Assembly (NCBI RefSeq): GCF_028453695.1
Contig: NC_135774.1
Coordinates: forward strand, 8,246,001-8,310,000
Reading direction: 5' to 3'
DNA: 64,000 nt
Source: Augochlora pura
Taxonomy: Eukaryota; Arthropoda; Insecta; Hymenoptera; Halictidae
The translations under genes were made by a program, and so were the position numbers. The notes beneath the pieces are model-generated. The model saw only the letters and a list, made by a program, of their open reading frames with translations. It ran no database searches and was not told where the DNA came from. Every line of letters begins with the position of its first letter. Position 1 is the stretch's first letter. Positions 12,156 to 25,379 of the stretch are shown here, piece after piece.

Positions 12156-13232
12156 AAAATGCTCTTAAATGCTCTAATGCCTCTGGAAATAAATGGCAAT
12201 CGGTCGTTGCAAAATTGAGAAAGTATTGGAGCTTCATTACGTAGTGCAAGTAGGAAGGTGATCATCATTAGCAAATCTTGATGCAATTTGCTCTATTATG
12301 CAACACAATACACACTAAAAATGACAGATCTGCGAAAAATTAAAGTTACAAAACAGAACTCGTGGCACATTAACCACGTTCCCTGCGGTTTTCACCAATA
12401 TATCACACTTCTTCGTGTATAGTTATGAAATTAACGTGAAACAAACTCTCTAAACAACTCGAACAATTTTCCGACGAACCGTGACACTCAATTTTTAATA
12501 AATGGTGTAATTATGATGATATTTAAATTTCATTATAATAATTTGATGACACATTAATCCATCTTAGATTAAGTCATACTATTAAAAATAACTTTACTTA
12601 GTAATTAATCCGAATAATTAATACTGTTTTCGATCGCTTTTTTTAATCATAACCATTTTTGTTATTCAACAATACGCCAACTGTGCTCTATACAGGAAAC
12701 GCTCGAAACGATTATCTTTAATTTGAATACTAGCCTAATCGTCGATTCGTAAGCTTTCATAAGGCACGTGCAGCCTGTAAGATTACTTCATTTGCAACTT
12801 TTTTGGTAGTTTTCAGAGTGCTAGACAAATTTTTATTTAATAATGCAATACATATAGCGAAACAATTACCTGAAAGTAATTCGCAAGAATTTCTTTCCAT
12901 TTTAATTGTTCTTATTTTTTGTGACTCAAATTGCGAATTGGCGTGTAAGATAAAAATTGTCTACAGTGATTACATGATATAAAAGTTACATAGACGATTG
13001 TTTTATTTCTTGATCTCATTAATGGGTTGAAAATAATGCAATAGCATTTCTGAAATTCTTGAATGTTTTTACGGTCTTATGTTTGAGCTGTTTGAAGCAA
13101 AAATAGTATAAGTAAATTTTTTCTGGGTTAATTTGATATTACTAAATTATATTTAATTTAACCTTTATCCGACGTATGTCCCATGTGACATTATTCATTA
13201 AGTCTGAATATCTAACGTCCGACAAGGCTTAA

Positions 13233-13439
13233 CCCTTAAATGCATGATGATGTATATTTACATCAGTGTTTTCTTCCGTACATAATTTCATAATTTTTTT
13301 TTTTTTAATTTTTTTTTTTTTTAAAATATACTTTTTGGAAAAAAAATTTTTTTTTCTTTATTTTTCCCTTAATCTATATTTAAGTAACTACTTGTTTCAA
13401 TTTATTGTATTTAAAAAGGAAAAATCATGCATTTAAGGG
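13233..13439. mobile_element. TTAA-flanked MITE with CCCTTAAATGCATGAT termini, 207 bp
   Basis: Exact TTAA copies lie at 13229-13232 and 13440-13443. The termini are perfect inverted repeats of 16 bp (CCCTTAAATGCATGAT on the left; ATCATGCATTTAAGGG on the right). The interior is poly-T and poly-A rich with no ORF. Its structure is that of a piggyBac-type non-autonomous element. Confidence 0.8.
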
Positions 13440-13711
13440 TTAATATTTTATTCGATTTTCTTTTATAATTATAAGTTAAAGCTTGATAATGCCCTGCATA
13501 TAAGAGTTGCAACAATTTCGTATTCTATTGCATTATACAAAATTTTAATTATTCGATCATTAACCAGAAATTAATGTTTTTAATTTACACCATCTTAGCT
13601 TTCAACGATTCATTTGGTCTAACCATTTTTGTCACACATGCACAAAATCAGTAGTCTACTTGCAATATTTCGATGATTTAAACATTTTTCGTGAGTGGAT
13701 CAACGTTAGTA

Positions 13712-13713
<2 letters not shown>

Positions 13714-13748
<35 letters not shown>
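13714..13748. repeat. (ATT)n microsatellite, about 12 units
   Basis: Uninterrupted ATT repeats of 35 bp. The leucine run in the overlapping frame is a repeat artefact. Confidence 0.95.
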
Positions 13749-16129
13749 CTCACTTGAGTTACATGAAGATTTCATTTCGAAAGAATTTGCTTTTCACAAT
13801 TTATCAGGCATGTCTTTCCGTAGGTGTTAGGTATTTAAATTGGCAGCGTGTTTCTTCACGCCAACTTGTTTCACGTCCGCATATTATTATTTGCAGTAAT
13901 GTTTCTTTTACGATAAGGCAAGGTAATCTGGTAGTTATAAAATGTTGTACCACATCATTATCACTGTTACTTGATGTATAAATTCTAACCAGTTCTTGGC
14001 CAAACCTGACTACTGTAGACGACACTTGTGCTCCATAATCGACACATTTACCTATACAGAAATACACACAGTTCACTTACAATTGCATTAACAATAATAA
14101 TATTTTGACGGTAAGAACACCATTTCTATTGTAATGATATGCCACTTTTATTAACATAGAGATGCGATGTATATTATAATAGAATATGTTATACACTAAT
14201 ATTATAATATATAATACCCTATAATACTATAATAATATAAAAGTAATAATGATAGTATAGTATTATATTATACTATTATACTTAATAATAATGTAATAGT
14301 AGATACTACTAATCATGTATATTATAAAAATTTTAAGACAATATATATGTACATTAATTCAGAACTTTTAATCCTAGTATTATTTATGTTTTATATTTCA
14401 TCTATTTTATATCTACCTTTCTACAAAATTTTATTCACGATATAATGTCTTAATTCTATGGCTGAATTATACATTTGTAATTATAAATGAGAAATAATTG
14501 TAAGATTAAACCAATTTATTTTACATAAATTGTATATACAATATTTTACTAAATATACATTTGTCTTTTTATAACGTGAATATAATCAGTTTTAAAGCAT
14601 TTTATTGTAATGAATATATTGTACCAAATATATATTTATAATTTTAAATCGTAAAAAATTGAACAAATTTATATTTCATAAAATATACGTGTTTAACTAT
14701 AAAGCATTAATTATGTCTTACAAACGTCTTCGAATGATATTAACTTTTAATTTTGAAAAATGCGTTATTTTAAAAAATGTACAGGAAGGTGTACAAAATA
14801 TTTTTTTAGCAATCCTCATAATTCGTAACATGCTTGGAAACTAATTTTTAATTCGATTCGAACGCTACTCGGACGTTGAATAAAAAATGTACGACAGGTT
14901 TTTCAAAAATAGGGGAATTTGCGAATGGAGCTTATACTGTAATCCCACGAACCAGCCCGACCAACGCATGATTCATGAATATTCTTTTCACCCGAACCGA
15001 ATGATTCAGGCTGCGCGTTTTCAACCGAAAACCGGTTCCCTTGTCGGTAGTTATAAATATAATGTTGCTGAAAATAAGCTACATTCCCCTGCATTGATAA
15101 GTAATACGGAACGCACTAAAAGAAAACCCAGACTAAACATCGCCAGGCGATCTGAGAAGAATATTATCTTATATTTACCGAATTCCACAGGCTTTTATTT
15201 CGTTTATTCCGACAATTTTTACGTATTATTCCGTAAACTTTATAACATTTATACGTCGACTTCCAGGAAATTGAAAGGCAGCATGTATATGCATTTATTT
15301 GCATTCCAACACTTCAGCGGATGTCGCGATTAATGCTTGAAACACAAAAATAAGAAACTGTTAGATAGCTGTGTATTAATTCAGTTTATACATCTCGAGC
15401 TATATCTAAGATTGTTTACTAAACATTGGGGAGTGTTTAGTTTAATTGTTGTCAGAAAGATAACACGTGGAAGATTACACTATACATGACCCCATCGAGA
15501 GAACCACAGTTTTACACTTTCAATTTTTTAATTCCGCCAAGTTTAGGGTGGCCGCATTTTCTAAAAATGTGGAATATTATTTTAGATTTATATCCTTCAT
15601 TTTTACTTTTTCAAATTTTTGAATATTTCATCGCCACAAAAAAGATCGTGTTGGTTTGAAACAATTGCAAAATAAATAGTGGAGAAATCAATTTTCTCAA
15701 CTACAATTCTTTTTTTAAATACTTTTGTATATCTACTATAACCAACTAAACAGCTCATTTTCAACGGTTTGGTAGTTCAATAATTACAATTTAATTTAAA
15801 AAAGTTTATTTTGCATGCTTGCAAAACTAATGTTTTACAATATTAAAAAATCCTTCAAAATTTGTTATATATAGTTAAAGACTATGACACTCCAAAAAGT
15901 ATCCAATGTCGCGTGTAAAATTCCTATAATGACTCAGAAATAAATTAATTTCATTTGCAACAATAAATAACATTTTATTCACGAACTACTCCTAAATAAC
16001 TTATTCAAAAATAAGGCAATAGTAAATAGCGAGTCGCGAGTAAAATCATTTGAATAATTATCGAGATGAAGAGTTATTCGAGTAGCGCTCAACTCTGCGC
16101 GCAACAATGTAAATGCGTTCGCCGCGTGA

Positions 16130-16560
16130 ACAATAATTTCGCAATAGCCGGGCAAGAATTCGCATTTAAATGTTGAGCTCGAGCCGGTGTGCCGGCGCGG
16201 CACGATCGTATCGTCTGGAAATTTCACAAATTCGCGTTTCATTTCCCGGAATTCCCTTTTACTTCCGGTGACGGCGCGTTTTATACGGTGGCCGCGCAAC
16301 GGCCGTGCGCTACTACAATTAAATCTGTGCGTACTGAATCATGCGTGTTTTGTAATCGAACGAAATTTAACGTGCGCCCGAGCACTGTTAAACCAACTGT
16401 GTAAACGCGTCGCGTTCGAATCATCCTGTCGCGTAACGATTGCGCAAATCGTTGCGAATGCGAACCTTCTGACCAGGAAACGAACGTTTGTTGCGACGAG
16501 AGAGGTGATGCGGAAATAAGGAGACCGATGTAGCGGATTTTTGATGCATTTTTCGGCAAA
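16130..16560. promoter_or_regulatory. GC-raised island, possible regulatory element
   Basis: CG-rich block (GTGCCGGCGCGGCACG at about 16188-16203 is an imperfect palindrome) with ORFs in several frames on both strands, none with a recognised domain or plausible splice borders. It may be a conserved non-coding element. Confidence 0.25.
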
Positions 16561-16924
16561 AATGCAACCGAAGGCAGTGCAAATATCGGAAGATTTTAAG
16601 ACATTGTTACATTATTTCCAACTCTATTCTACTGAACTATTGAGTCTATTGTTCCATTTTAGTTGAATCCAAAAGATATTTCATTTACCCGAACTTCGTT
16701 ATTTACGGATTCACGGATTCACTTTGTCATTTCATGACTTTGTTCGGTATCATTTCTTTTATTTTAATGCGTTTTATTTGTACAATCTGTCTAATGGCAT
16801 TATTACTTATATTAGTATTATATTTATTATGTTATATTATAATATTAATATATATTATTTTGTAATAAACTACCGAAACTATATAGGTTACTATATTATA
16901 TAATATTAATTTAATAGGTAACTA

Positions 16925-17242
16925 AAAGTTACTCGTAATGGGGAAATAAGGAATTCCTGAGATCTTTTGAAGTAACTTTTTCCTTTACAACAATTTTCTC
17001 CGAGGCATAGTTAAGCAGTTATTAACGAAAAACACTGACCAATACAAAATCGAGCAAATAGAACCTAGTTGCGCTGATTGGCTCGGCTACCCTGCGCCAG
17101 CTAAGGTCGTCTCTCATTGGTCACAGTTTTATGACAGCAACTCATAAACACAGATTGAATTGTCGCAAAGGAAAAAGTTACTTTAAATGGCTTCGGATAC
17201 CTCACATTTTCAAATTGTAAGTAACTATTGGGACACCCTGTG
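16925..17242. mobile_element. Foldback repeat of the AGTAACTTTTTCCTTWGC family
   Basis: The right end reads GGGACACCCTGT (reversed ACAGGGTGTCCC). The left and right halves are inverted copies: both carry AAGTAACTTTTTCCTTT and ACTGACCAAT or its equivalent CTGTGACCAATGAGA. The left terminus lacks the GGGTGTCCC end, so it is truncated. A single-armed relative lies at 49317-49471. Confidence 0.65.
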
Positions 17243-18054
17243 TACAATGCAATGTGAATTCGTATTAAAGTACTGTTCGGGTCATTATAAGCTAAAATAC
17301 TCGTGTAACTAATACTTATGTTTATAATAAGTCTAAAGGAATTAAAATCGCTCTCGTCCAGCTCGTAAATACATCCGTTGCAAGCATAAGACAAATTACT
17401 GGTCAGTAATGATTTCTTACAACATGCTTGATGTATTCATGTATAATGAAAATTCTAATTTTGCACAAAAATAGACAATGATTCGACGTTGCACAGTAGA
17501 CGAAATTTTATAAGGAATACTGATGTATAATGTCGTCGTCTTCTAGATTGAATAAACATTGTCACTTTGCTTACGGACGTGATTTATGATTATGGTAAAA
17601 AATGTAAAAATATTTCCATATTATTATCATTTCGTTAAAATTATTATCAGGAAAAATACATTCCTATTTAACTTACATTTAATACAGTTTTTTTTTTATT
17701 TGCTTCTTTGCATGAAGATCCACAGGCTTTCTGTTCATTATACATTATGTATATGTATTGTATGCATACGCTCTTATACAATTACTTCATACAAATGCCT
17801 ACTAATATACATATCAAAGCATTTCTAATTTTTTTAATTACTAATTTCAATAAAATATTCAATGTGCACATAAATTACTGAAATTTACAAAACGCATTCT
17901 TTAAATTTTCATTACAGGCTCAAATGAAAAAGTTAAAAAACGTATGTTATTTTATTGTTTTCCTTTTTTTGTTATTTCAAGTAATAGCAAAATTCCCAAA
18001 AAAATTATACTGATTGCACAATAAATTGGTCTCTTGAACGTTTGAAAAAGAGAT

Positions 18055-18112
18055 TCAAATCGTTTAGTTCGGTTTTAAAAATATTGTACCGTTTTAAAAG
18101 GTGTCCGAATAC
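18055..18112. repeat. 58-bp dispersed repeat ending TTTTAAAAGGTGTCCGAA (copy 1)
   Basis: Aligns over its whole length with 25311-25367, both ending CGTTTTAAAAGGTGTCCGAA. It probably represents a transposon end. No inverted partner was found nearby. Confidence 0.6.
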
Positions 18113-21100
18113 ATACTTCCTTTAGCCATTGCGCATTAATGTGCCGTTATGGCGTCGACTAAATGAAACCGAAGAAATTACACTTACGTCGAAGTACACA
18201 TCATTTCTTTCATTGTACGCATCGCGTTGCATCATCGTGAGCGCGCATATGGCGAGATCGAAAATTTGATTTCGTATTTACGTCAGAAGTTGCTTTGGCA
18301 AGCAAATGTCTATTTGTATTCCGAGTTGTGTTATTGACGTTATGGGACACGTGATACTTACTCAATGCTTTCAACATTCTTTTATGTGAATGCGTTAGTG
18401 TCCATGTTACGGTAAAAACAACTGTAACGATTCACGTCACTTCGGAATCGACGAAAACATAACCGTTCCTATCAAACTGAACTGATTTGTCTCTGTACAT
18501 ATTGTCCTACATACATTATCTGATATATTGTCTCCGCATACATTGTCTCATCTATTGTCTCTACATACAACTTCTTAGTTGGTGCATTTGTCAATCTCGA
18601 CATAACAATAATATTATTATTAAACTCCGTATTATCATTCATTTATGGAATTTGCGAATTCTTAGAATGCCATTAACAAAGTGTAACAGCAGTTTCATTT
18701 TCGTTTTACAGTGAATAATTGTTTAGTTGACAAAGCAAACTTCTCGTTGATGCTATTTTTGTAAATAATCTGTGAAAATTAGAAAAAGCATAGAGATCCA
18801 CAGATCTTTATTCATTCATATGCACAACAATGTTGTCTGGGTTAACTGCAAGATAAAAAAGCTGCACACACATTACGTTCTTCCTCTAATTATGTTATTG
18901 AGATCACAACAGTACAATGATATTTTCAAATTCTTTAAATGTTTTTACTGTTTCGTGGTTGCTCTACTCACTTTTATCATTCTCAATCTAGTTATTACTA
19001 TACAGAGCAGAGTCACGTAAATGTAAAGGTCGAATGATCTTTAAGGTATGCTTTTCATGGAAAATGATTAAACATACTCTCGAAGATGGCAAATGATGTA
19101 AAGAGGATTATATGTTTACAAGATTATCTAATATAGAGTTATGTCATTCAAATAGCGACTCAACCTGTGATATGTGGTCGTTTTCATTATAAATATTCTA
19201 TAAACATTATATAAATATTATATAATTCATTCGTTATCATATGAATTGCGATATTGTACATATATTATACAATAATTATAATTATGTATTTCGTTTTGTA
19301 TAAAGATCCGCATTCTAATAATTATATTTACAATGTTACATTTATATAGTATATACAACACTATGTATTAATTATAATTATAATATGATATTATGATATA
19401 TAATTATACTAATAATATTAGTTAATTGCAATATTAATTTTATAATGAAAAACTTTATATTTAAAATCCATTTTACATACATAATATTACATAACAATCA
19501 GAAATATCAAATGTTAAATTCTTCTAATACCTTCTCAATTTTCTATTTTACTTATAAATTTTTGTATTAGAAGCTTAAAATACGTAAAAAGCGTTGTTTT
19601 ACGAGATACATAAAATTTTGCCCGAAGTAACAAATTCCTATAAAAATGATCACAGTTCAGCTATAAAAATTTCATATAATCTTGTAACAATCTGAATTTA
19701 TTAGAAACAATCTGTACATATGAAACTACTCGCAATTTTATTTTCAACTTCCGCAGTGTTCGTCTAGGACCATATTATATAACCTCTCAATTTTACGAAC
19801 CGAACTTATGTAATCGAAATTCGAAGAGAAAAAATATTTCCTCCGCGAAAGGTTGTATTGAACGTAAAAACCGGGAATAAAAATAGCACACGTCCACCGA
19901 AACTTTCGTTTTATTCCGTTGCATACATAAGCAACGAGATGCAAATTGCACAGACTCGTTAAATCGTCAGCCAGTTAATTACAGTCCATTATTTCATTAA
20001 CGTTCGTTGTAATAACATAGACGACATATTAAAACGCGATGTAACGATCCGGAAACGGAGGATCGACAAACGTTAAATAGCAATTATGCGTCAATTTTTT
20101 TTTACGGAGCATCAAGGAAATGAGATATAGTCTCAGCGTGATCGATGTTGTTCTTTTTTTTTTTTAAATTTTAGCTTGTCAGAAAACATCATCCTAATTA
20201 CAGTTTCTATAATTAACGAGTGACACTAGTATCGTAAGTTCGTATTATAAGACGTTAACGAACTTCTAACGAAATGAAAATTCTAGCATTACCGTTAATT
20301 AACAGTCTACGCATAAATACGAGTCAAGCATTTATGCGATATCTCATTTGAATTTGAACAAAAGCTTTTTATGTTTAATGATGTTCGTGTCGGCTTGTCG
20401 GGACTACTTTTTCCTTAATCTGCAATTCGCTTGGAAAGTTACTGGTCTAGAGAAGGTAAAAACATTTTTAAAAAGTGATCAATTTAATGGCGAGTGTTAT
20501 GTTCTTCGGTAAAATGATTTAACTGCGAAATGAGGATCACTGGCCTTTCTCTCGGAAGTTCGCGAACCGTAATAGCATAGCAATTAACGCATCGGTTCGA
20601 TATTAACGTGCTCTGCGTGTCTGATGTTCTATTAATTTTTCAAACGCTCAATTTGTTGCGATGTCGCATCACCGATTCTATAAAAGTTCTAATATCAAAG
20701 CTAATTAAAAATGTGAAAATTACAAACATTAATTTGATCAAAATTTGAAATTTCCACGATTATACATGTTATCCAATTATAGTACGTATTGTTTGTATTG
20801 CAGTATTGTTTTATTTCGTGCATACGATAAACAGAAAATTAGAAAATGATAAAGACATGAAATATAAATTAAAAAGTTATGAGAAAGTGAAATTGTATTT
20901 TCGTTGAAACAATGCATATCTTTATCCGATGATTTCACAGAAACGACGAGATAAATGTTTTCTGAATAAATAAAAGACCTTGCCCTTATATTTGTCAAAT
21001 GGAAAGAAAGACAACTCATTTTGCATAAAGATCTGCCATCTCATTAGTAACAAATGGAGTACGCGCAATGAAACATGCGTGAAAGAAAGCTGATAAAACT

Positions 21101-22217
21101 CATATTAACGATATTAACGTAAAAAAACGTAAGATTTGTTTTCAATAGGAATTGTGCTATAAATGGGCGCACGATCAAGGCAATAATGCGAGAATAAAAG
21201 CAGCGAGGCATCTTATCGTTGGCAATTAATTAAAAGCGGAGATGAAACGAGAGTGTAAAGCTAACGAGGTTACGGCGCATCGCATTAAATATTACCAATG
21301 TCTTATTTCCCCTGATATAGGAAACTCGGTCATTTCCGTAATCACGTACACATTTGCACGTAAATGTATACCATACAGGAAAGTCGTGTTTTGATCTCGT
21401 TAATATTTTTCCATAATCACGCGCGTATCATAAGCCAGAGTTTGTACAACTAATGATCGAGTAATTTGTAATAAACACGAACAGTTTACAGCTTTCGTAA
21501 ATTGCACGAGATACAATTTTGACCATTCACTTTATCAAAGTGTAACACTATTTATTTTCGATTATTCTTTATACGAATTAATCTCAACGTACCTCGAAGT
21601 TTGTTGAACGTCATTGTTTAACATTATGGTGACAATATAGTTATGCAACGCACTGTAATATTTTTATAATAATTATTGTAATTAGAGTGCGGATCTTTAT
21701 GTATTGATAGTGTTTATATATTGTTTAAACACAAGAAAACATGTATGTATATTTTCAGATATTAATTTAATTTTTTAACAAAAAAGAGCCAAACGAACGT
21801 TTAATTCTTCTATAAAAATTCATCGCAATAATAATAATAATAGAATAACAGTAATATTCATTCTAATCTTTATAGAATAGTCTATAAGAAGTAAAAATTG
21901 TTTAAAGATTCGCAGTGTTAGTTAAAGATTTAAACATTTAAAACAATAAGCGTACACCATGACCGATTCAAAATTTCACCCCGGACATTTGGAAACCGTG
22001 CAATGTTCTTCAAAATGTCGGATCAAACGTCGCCGGAAAAACGACGAACGGTTGTAACAATTCCGTAACACGTGAACAGGGTAACGGGACAACATAAATA
22101 ATACAAAATGGGAAAGATACCGACGCGTCGATCGAAAAGAATGAAAAACGACTCCCGCGATTGTCCCACTTCGGTTTGTGCTGCTGGGCAGCGCTGGTCA
22201 GACGCTCGCCGAGCATT

Positions 22218-22364
22218 ATGTATCTCCCGATCTGGCCTACCATAATTGCGGTGTATTATTTCGCTATGATTTGGAGCAGACAAACGAGTAAATTAAGAGA
22301 AAGGATAGCCGCCTATCAGCGCGAGTATCTCGTGAACGAGTTTCAAGTGCAACGCGATAATTGA
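22218..22364 (+). CDS. Candidate 48-residue single-pass membrane micropeptide
   Basis: A short ATG-initiated ORF inside a GC-raised island (about 22.0-22.45 kb). Seen: MYLPIWPTIIAVYYFAMIW at the N terminus, a hydrophobic span of about 17 residues (3-19), then a charged and potentially amphipathic helical tail from RQTSKLRERIAAYQ to the C terminus QVQRDN. The layout resembles small insect membrane micropeptides, but I do not recognise the sequence. The start has A at -3 and T at +4, which is adequate. The frame is open upstream for 19 more codons without an ATG. Antisense ORFs of similar length overlap, so chance cannot be excluded. No splice sites or promoter were identified with confidence; AATAAA-like motifs lie about 220 bp downstream. 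Confidence 0.3.
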   Translation: MYLPIWPTIIAVYYFAMIWSRQTSKLRERIAAYQREYLVNEFQVQRDN

Positions 22365-23819
22365 TTTCAATAATCGCCGAGTCTTTCGCTTTCGCGATTT
22401 CTTTTTGGATCTCGACCAAGCTTTTTATCCGTGAATAACAACGTGACTGTGTTTGCACGATTCTACCAGAATTAGAAACGCTTGTAACCGGTACTCGAGT
22501 GAACGAATAATTTGCTATATGTCCTCGTGATTTATAGCAGTCGTATTATCGTGTATTATTTCATATTTTTTTGTTTCATATAATAAAATTTATATAATAA
22601 AAAGATATTAATATAAATTTAAAAAATCGGCTATTAATATAACGCTGCTCCGTGAAAACTTATATTTATGTCGAGTCTGTGCTATAATTTTGAACAATAT
22701 TGATATTTATCATTTAACTGATTGATTATATTATGTAACATGCGATATGCTTTTATTGTGGCTTCTGCTTTTTAACAAATATGTAAATTAAGGAGTGTGC
22801 AAGAATGTTTAGAGAGAATGTAGCTTGAGGTATTGATACTTATTTCGCAGATTGACACCGAACAACTGTATATTTAAAATAATCTCTAATTATATACTTG
22901 TTATCAAAATCTTATCGTCAATTTTGAGAATATCAAATATTTTTACAAAGTGTTTTTGTTCAAATTTCACTGATTTTCCCCCGCTAGACGTGCGAGTCCG
23001 GTTCGATGCGTGACTTTCAGATAGCGTGTTAATTGAATATTCATAGAGCATTGTTATTTGGTTTAAATCAATGCAAATCCAATATTAAGTAATTACCAGA
23101 ATATGTTTACAATCACTTATGACAAGGGGACGCAAAAAGAGGTCTACATGCGTGATGAAACTTTAACGACAATTCAAGTTTGCAGCCGTAAAACGTAGAA
23201 CTCATGCGGCACGAATCATTTACGCAATAAGTCTCTAATATTCACGGACATCATGTTCAATCTGTCACGCAAGACCGTGTGTTCGATATGTGTGTATACG
23301 TGGAAATTAATGTACCAGTAAAAACCATATACGAATCGAAAGTTGCAGCCGAAAGACTATTACAGCATCCACGTAATAATAGATCTAATTTTCTTCATTT
23401 CCGATTACGGCACCGCATCGTCGAAAAATCTGTGTAAATAAATCATCAGCATCCTCGAACTCGTTTTATATTTTACCGTTCGCAGTCATCTTGTTTTAAA
23501 TCGCTATACTGGAATTTAGATTCGTTCTGCAATTTTCGGTAAATTGTGTGTGCATTTTCTTTTTTTTTAAAGGATTGAAGGATTACTCTACTGTCATTGT
23601 GAAAATAATATATACATCTTCTTTAACTGTTGAAGTCGATTATTAGAATTATAAAATTGATTAACTATCGCGATTGATATTGACATTTTTTTACTATCGT
23701 GAATAGAAAAAATTGTTTCCTTTAATTGCTTACGATATCTTTAATTTTCTCGATCACAAAAATTATAAAAATGTTTTCATTAATATTGAGGTTTTACTCA
23801 ATAGCTACTATGTTGTTGT

Positions 23820-24260
23820 ATTCAGTTATGTGCAGAATTACAATTTAATTACTGAAGCAATTATCCTTACATTGTAATTACTTTATATTATAATTTTATC
23901 ACATTGTAATTCGCAACGCAGATTTCTATTCAATTGAATTACAATGTAATTCGTTACTGTAACTGGAGTACAATTACAAAATACTAAATAACTAAATTAC
24001 ACTACGATGTAATTGAATTAAAAGTATGGATTAAGAAATAATAAATGATAACAGAAGAAAGAAGTACGCAGAAGGGACAAAACATGAAAAATGTATCTTA
24101 CTTTTTTATAGTTCTGAGCTGTTGTTTAAAGAACTGTATTTCAATCCCATTCTACTTCAATTACATTGCATTTCACTTGCATTGTACTTGAATTATACTC
24201 GCGATTAAAATAATTGACAATTGAATTACAAAGTGGTAATTGAAATACAATGTCTTTAAA
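23820..24260. repeat. Irregular array of GAATTACAATGTAATTC palindromes (copy 1)
   Basis: About ten occurrences of ATTACA, TGTAAT or the full palindrome GAATTACAATGTAATTC at uneven spacing. The same motif array recurs at 32230-32780. Confidence 0.6.
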
Positions 24261-25310
24261 TTGCGAAATTAGATTATTTATTACTACAACTAACATTGTA
24301 TGCGTTAATTGCATGAAATCGATGTTGCAATAATGGAAAATTACAAATCATAGATCATCAAAAGATTGAGTTAATCTGTATGCCTCGTGTCGTCTTAATT
24401 CATCGCTATATTTAAACGATCTCAAGATCTCCATAATAAGCAGCAATAAACCATAGGATACCCATAAACCAGCACACAAAGGACAAACCTGGTATTTAAA
24501 AAAGGAAACCAAAAAGGCTCTTCGAATGTTTCCGCGAGTAGTGTACTACGTTCTCTCTTTCTCGTAACTACAAAACCAGCCAAAAGTTTGCAGCTTTTAT
24601 AAATTACAATTAATACAGTAATTACTGAAATATTCAATATTTGAGATTGCATAAAAAAGCATTATTTTTTCTAAAAATGGATAAATTTTGTTCAATTAAA
24701 GCTAAATAAAAACGAAAGAAAACTAATTTGTTACTGTTTTGCAATTAGAGAGTCATTAAAATAAAATACTTCATTACACATAAATTCGACGATAATTTAA
24801 ATTGTAACAATAATTTAGTAATGATTAGACCTCGAATTTTATGCATTTATGAAAAACTCAAATAGCTGTAATTTAAAATAGTAGATACATAGTGAGAATG
24901 TAAAAATGTTAATGTATCATTTTTAATCTATTTAAAGTTAATAAAGAAAGAAAGAACTCCTTATTCAGTTCATATTTCTTGGAATTGATAAATATAATTT
25001 TTATTCTGTAAAAGAGTCGGCAGTTTAATAAGAACAATAAATATTATAACATAATTTAATACAACATTATTAATAATCAAAATAAACCTTCTTAAGGACT
25101 GAATGGATACGTCATGGTAGAAATAGATATACGATATGCATATTTTTAGATCCACGATGAGCCAGAGTAGTGTGACATCACTGAATTAATTTAACAACTA
25201 TTACAGAAAAAGTCAACAAATCAGTTCTGGAAATATAAAATATAAACAATTTTAACATATAAAATTTGCGTCTTTTGACGCCGCTTGATAACAATAACGT
25301 CAAAGAATGT

Positions 25311-25367
25311 TCAAGTCGTTTGGTCCAGTTCTAAAAACATTATAACGTTTTAAAAGGTGTCCGAACA
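25311..25367. repeat. 57-bp dispersed repeat ending TTTTAAAAGGTGTCCGAA (copy 2), next to the candidate promoter
   Basis: Second copy of the 18055-18112 repeat. It ends about 10-15 bp before the abrupt rise in GC at about 25380. It contains TTTTAAAA, a TATA-like sequence about 25 bp upstream of GAGTCACTGT, so a transposon end may contribute core-promoter sequence (inference). Confidence 0.55.
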
Positions 25368-25379
25368 TTAATCGGAGTC

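Larger units (their letters stand above)
7639..25310 (+). other. Non-coding tract following the PKG cGMP-domain exon (start of giant intron)
   Basis: About 17.7 kb without a convincing exon. It contains the foldback and small inverted-repeat elements listed separately, GC-raised islands at 10.38-10.84, 16.13-16.56 and 22.0-22.45 kb, and a micro-ORF at 22.2 kb. The 148-codon ORF at 14887-15333 has no recognised motif and lies in intron-like sequence, so I do not call it. Confidence 0.6.

Noticed and set aside
13691..13981. 96-codon ORF with a leucine run
   Set aside because: The leucine run is the translation of an (ATT)n microsatellite.
14160..14300. AT-only palindromes resembling an origin or cruciform
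   Set aside because: Expected by chance in extreme AT sequence; no further support.
14887..15333. 148-codon plus-strand ORF
   Set aside because: No recognised motif, ordinary intronic composition, an overlapping antisense ORF and no plausible splice or promoter context.
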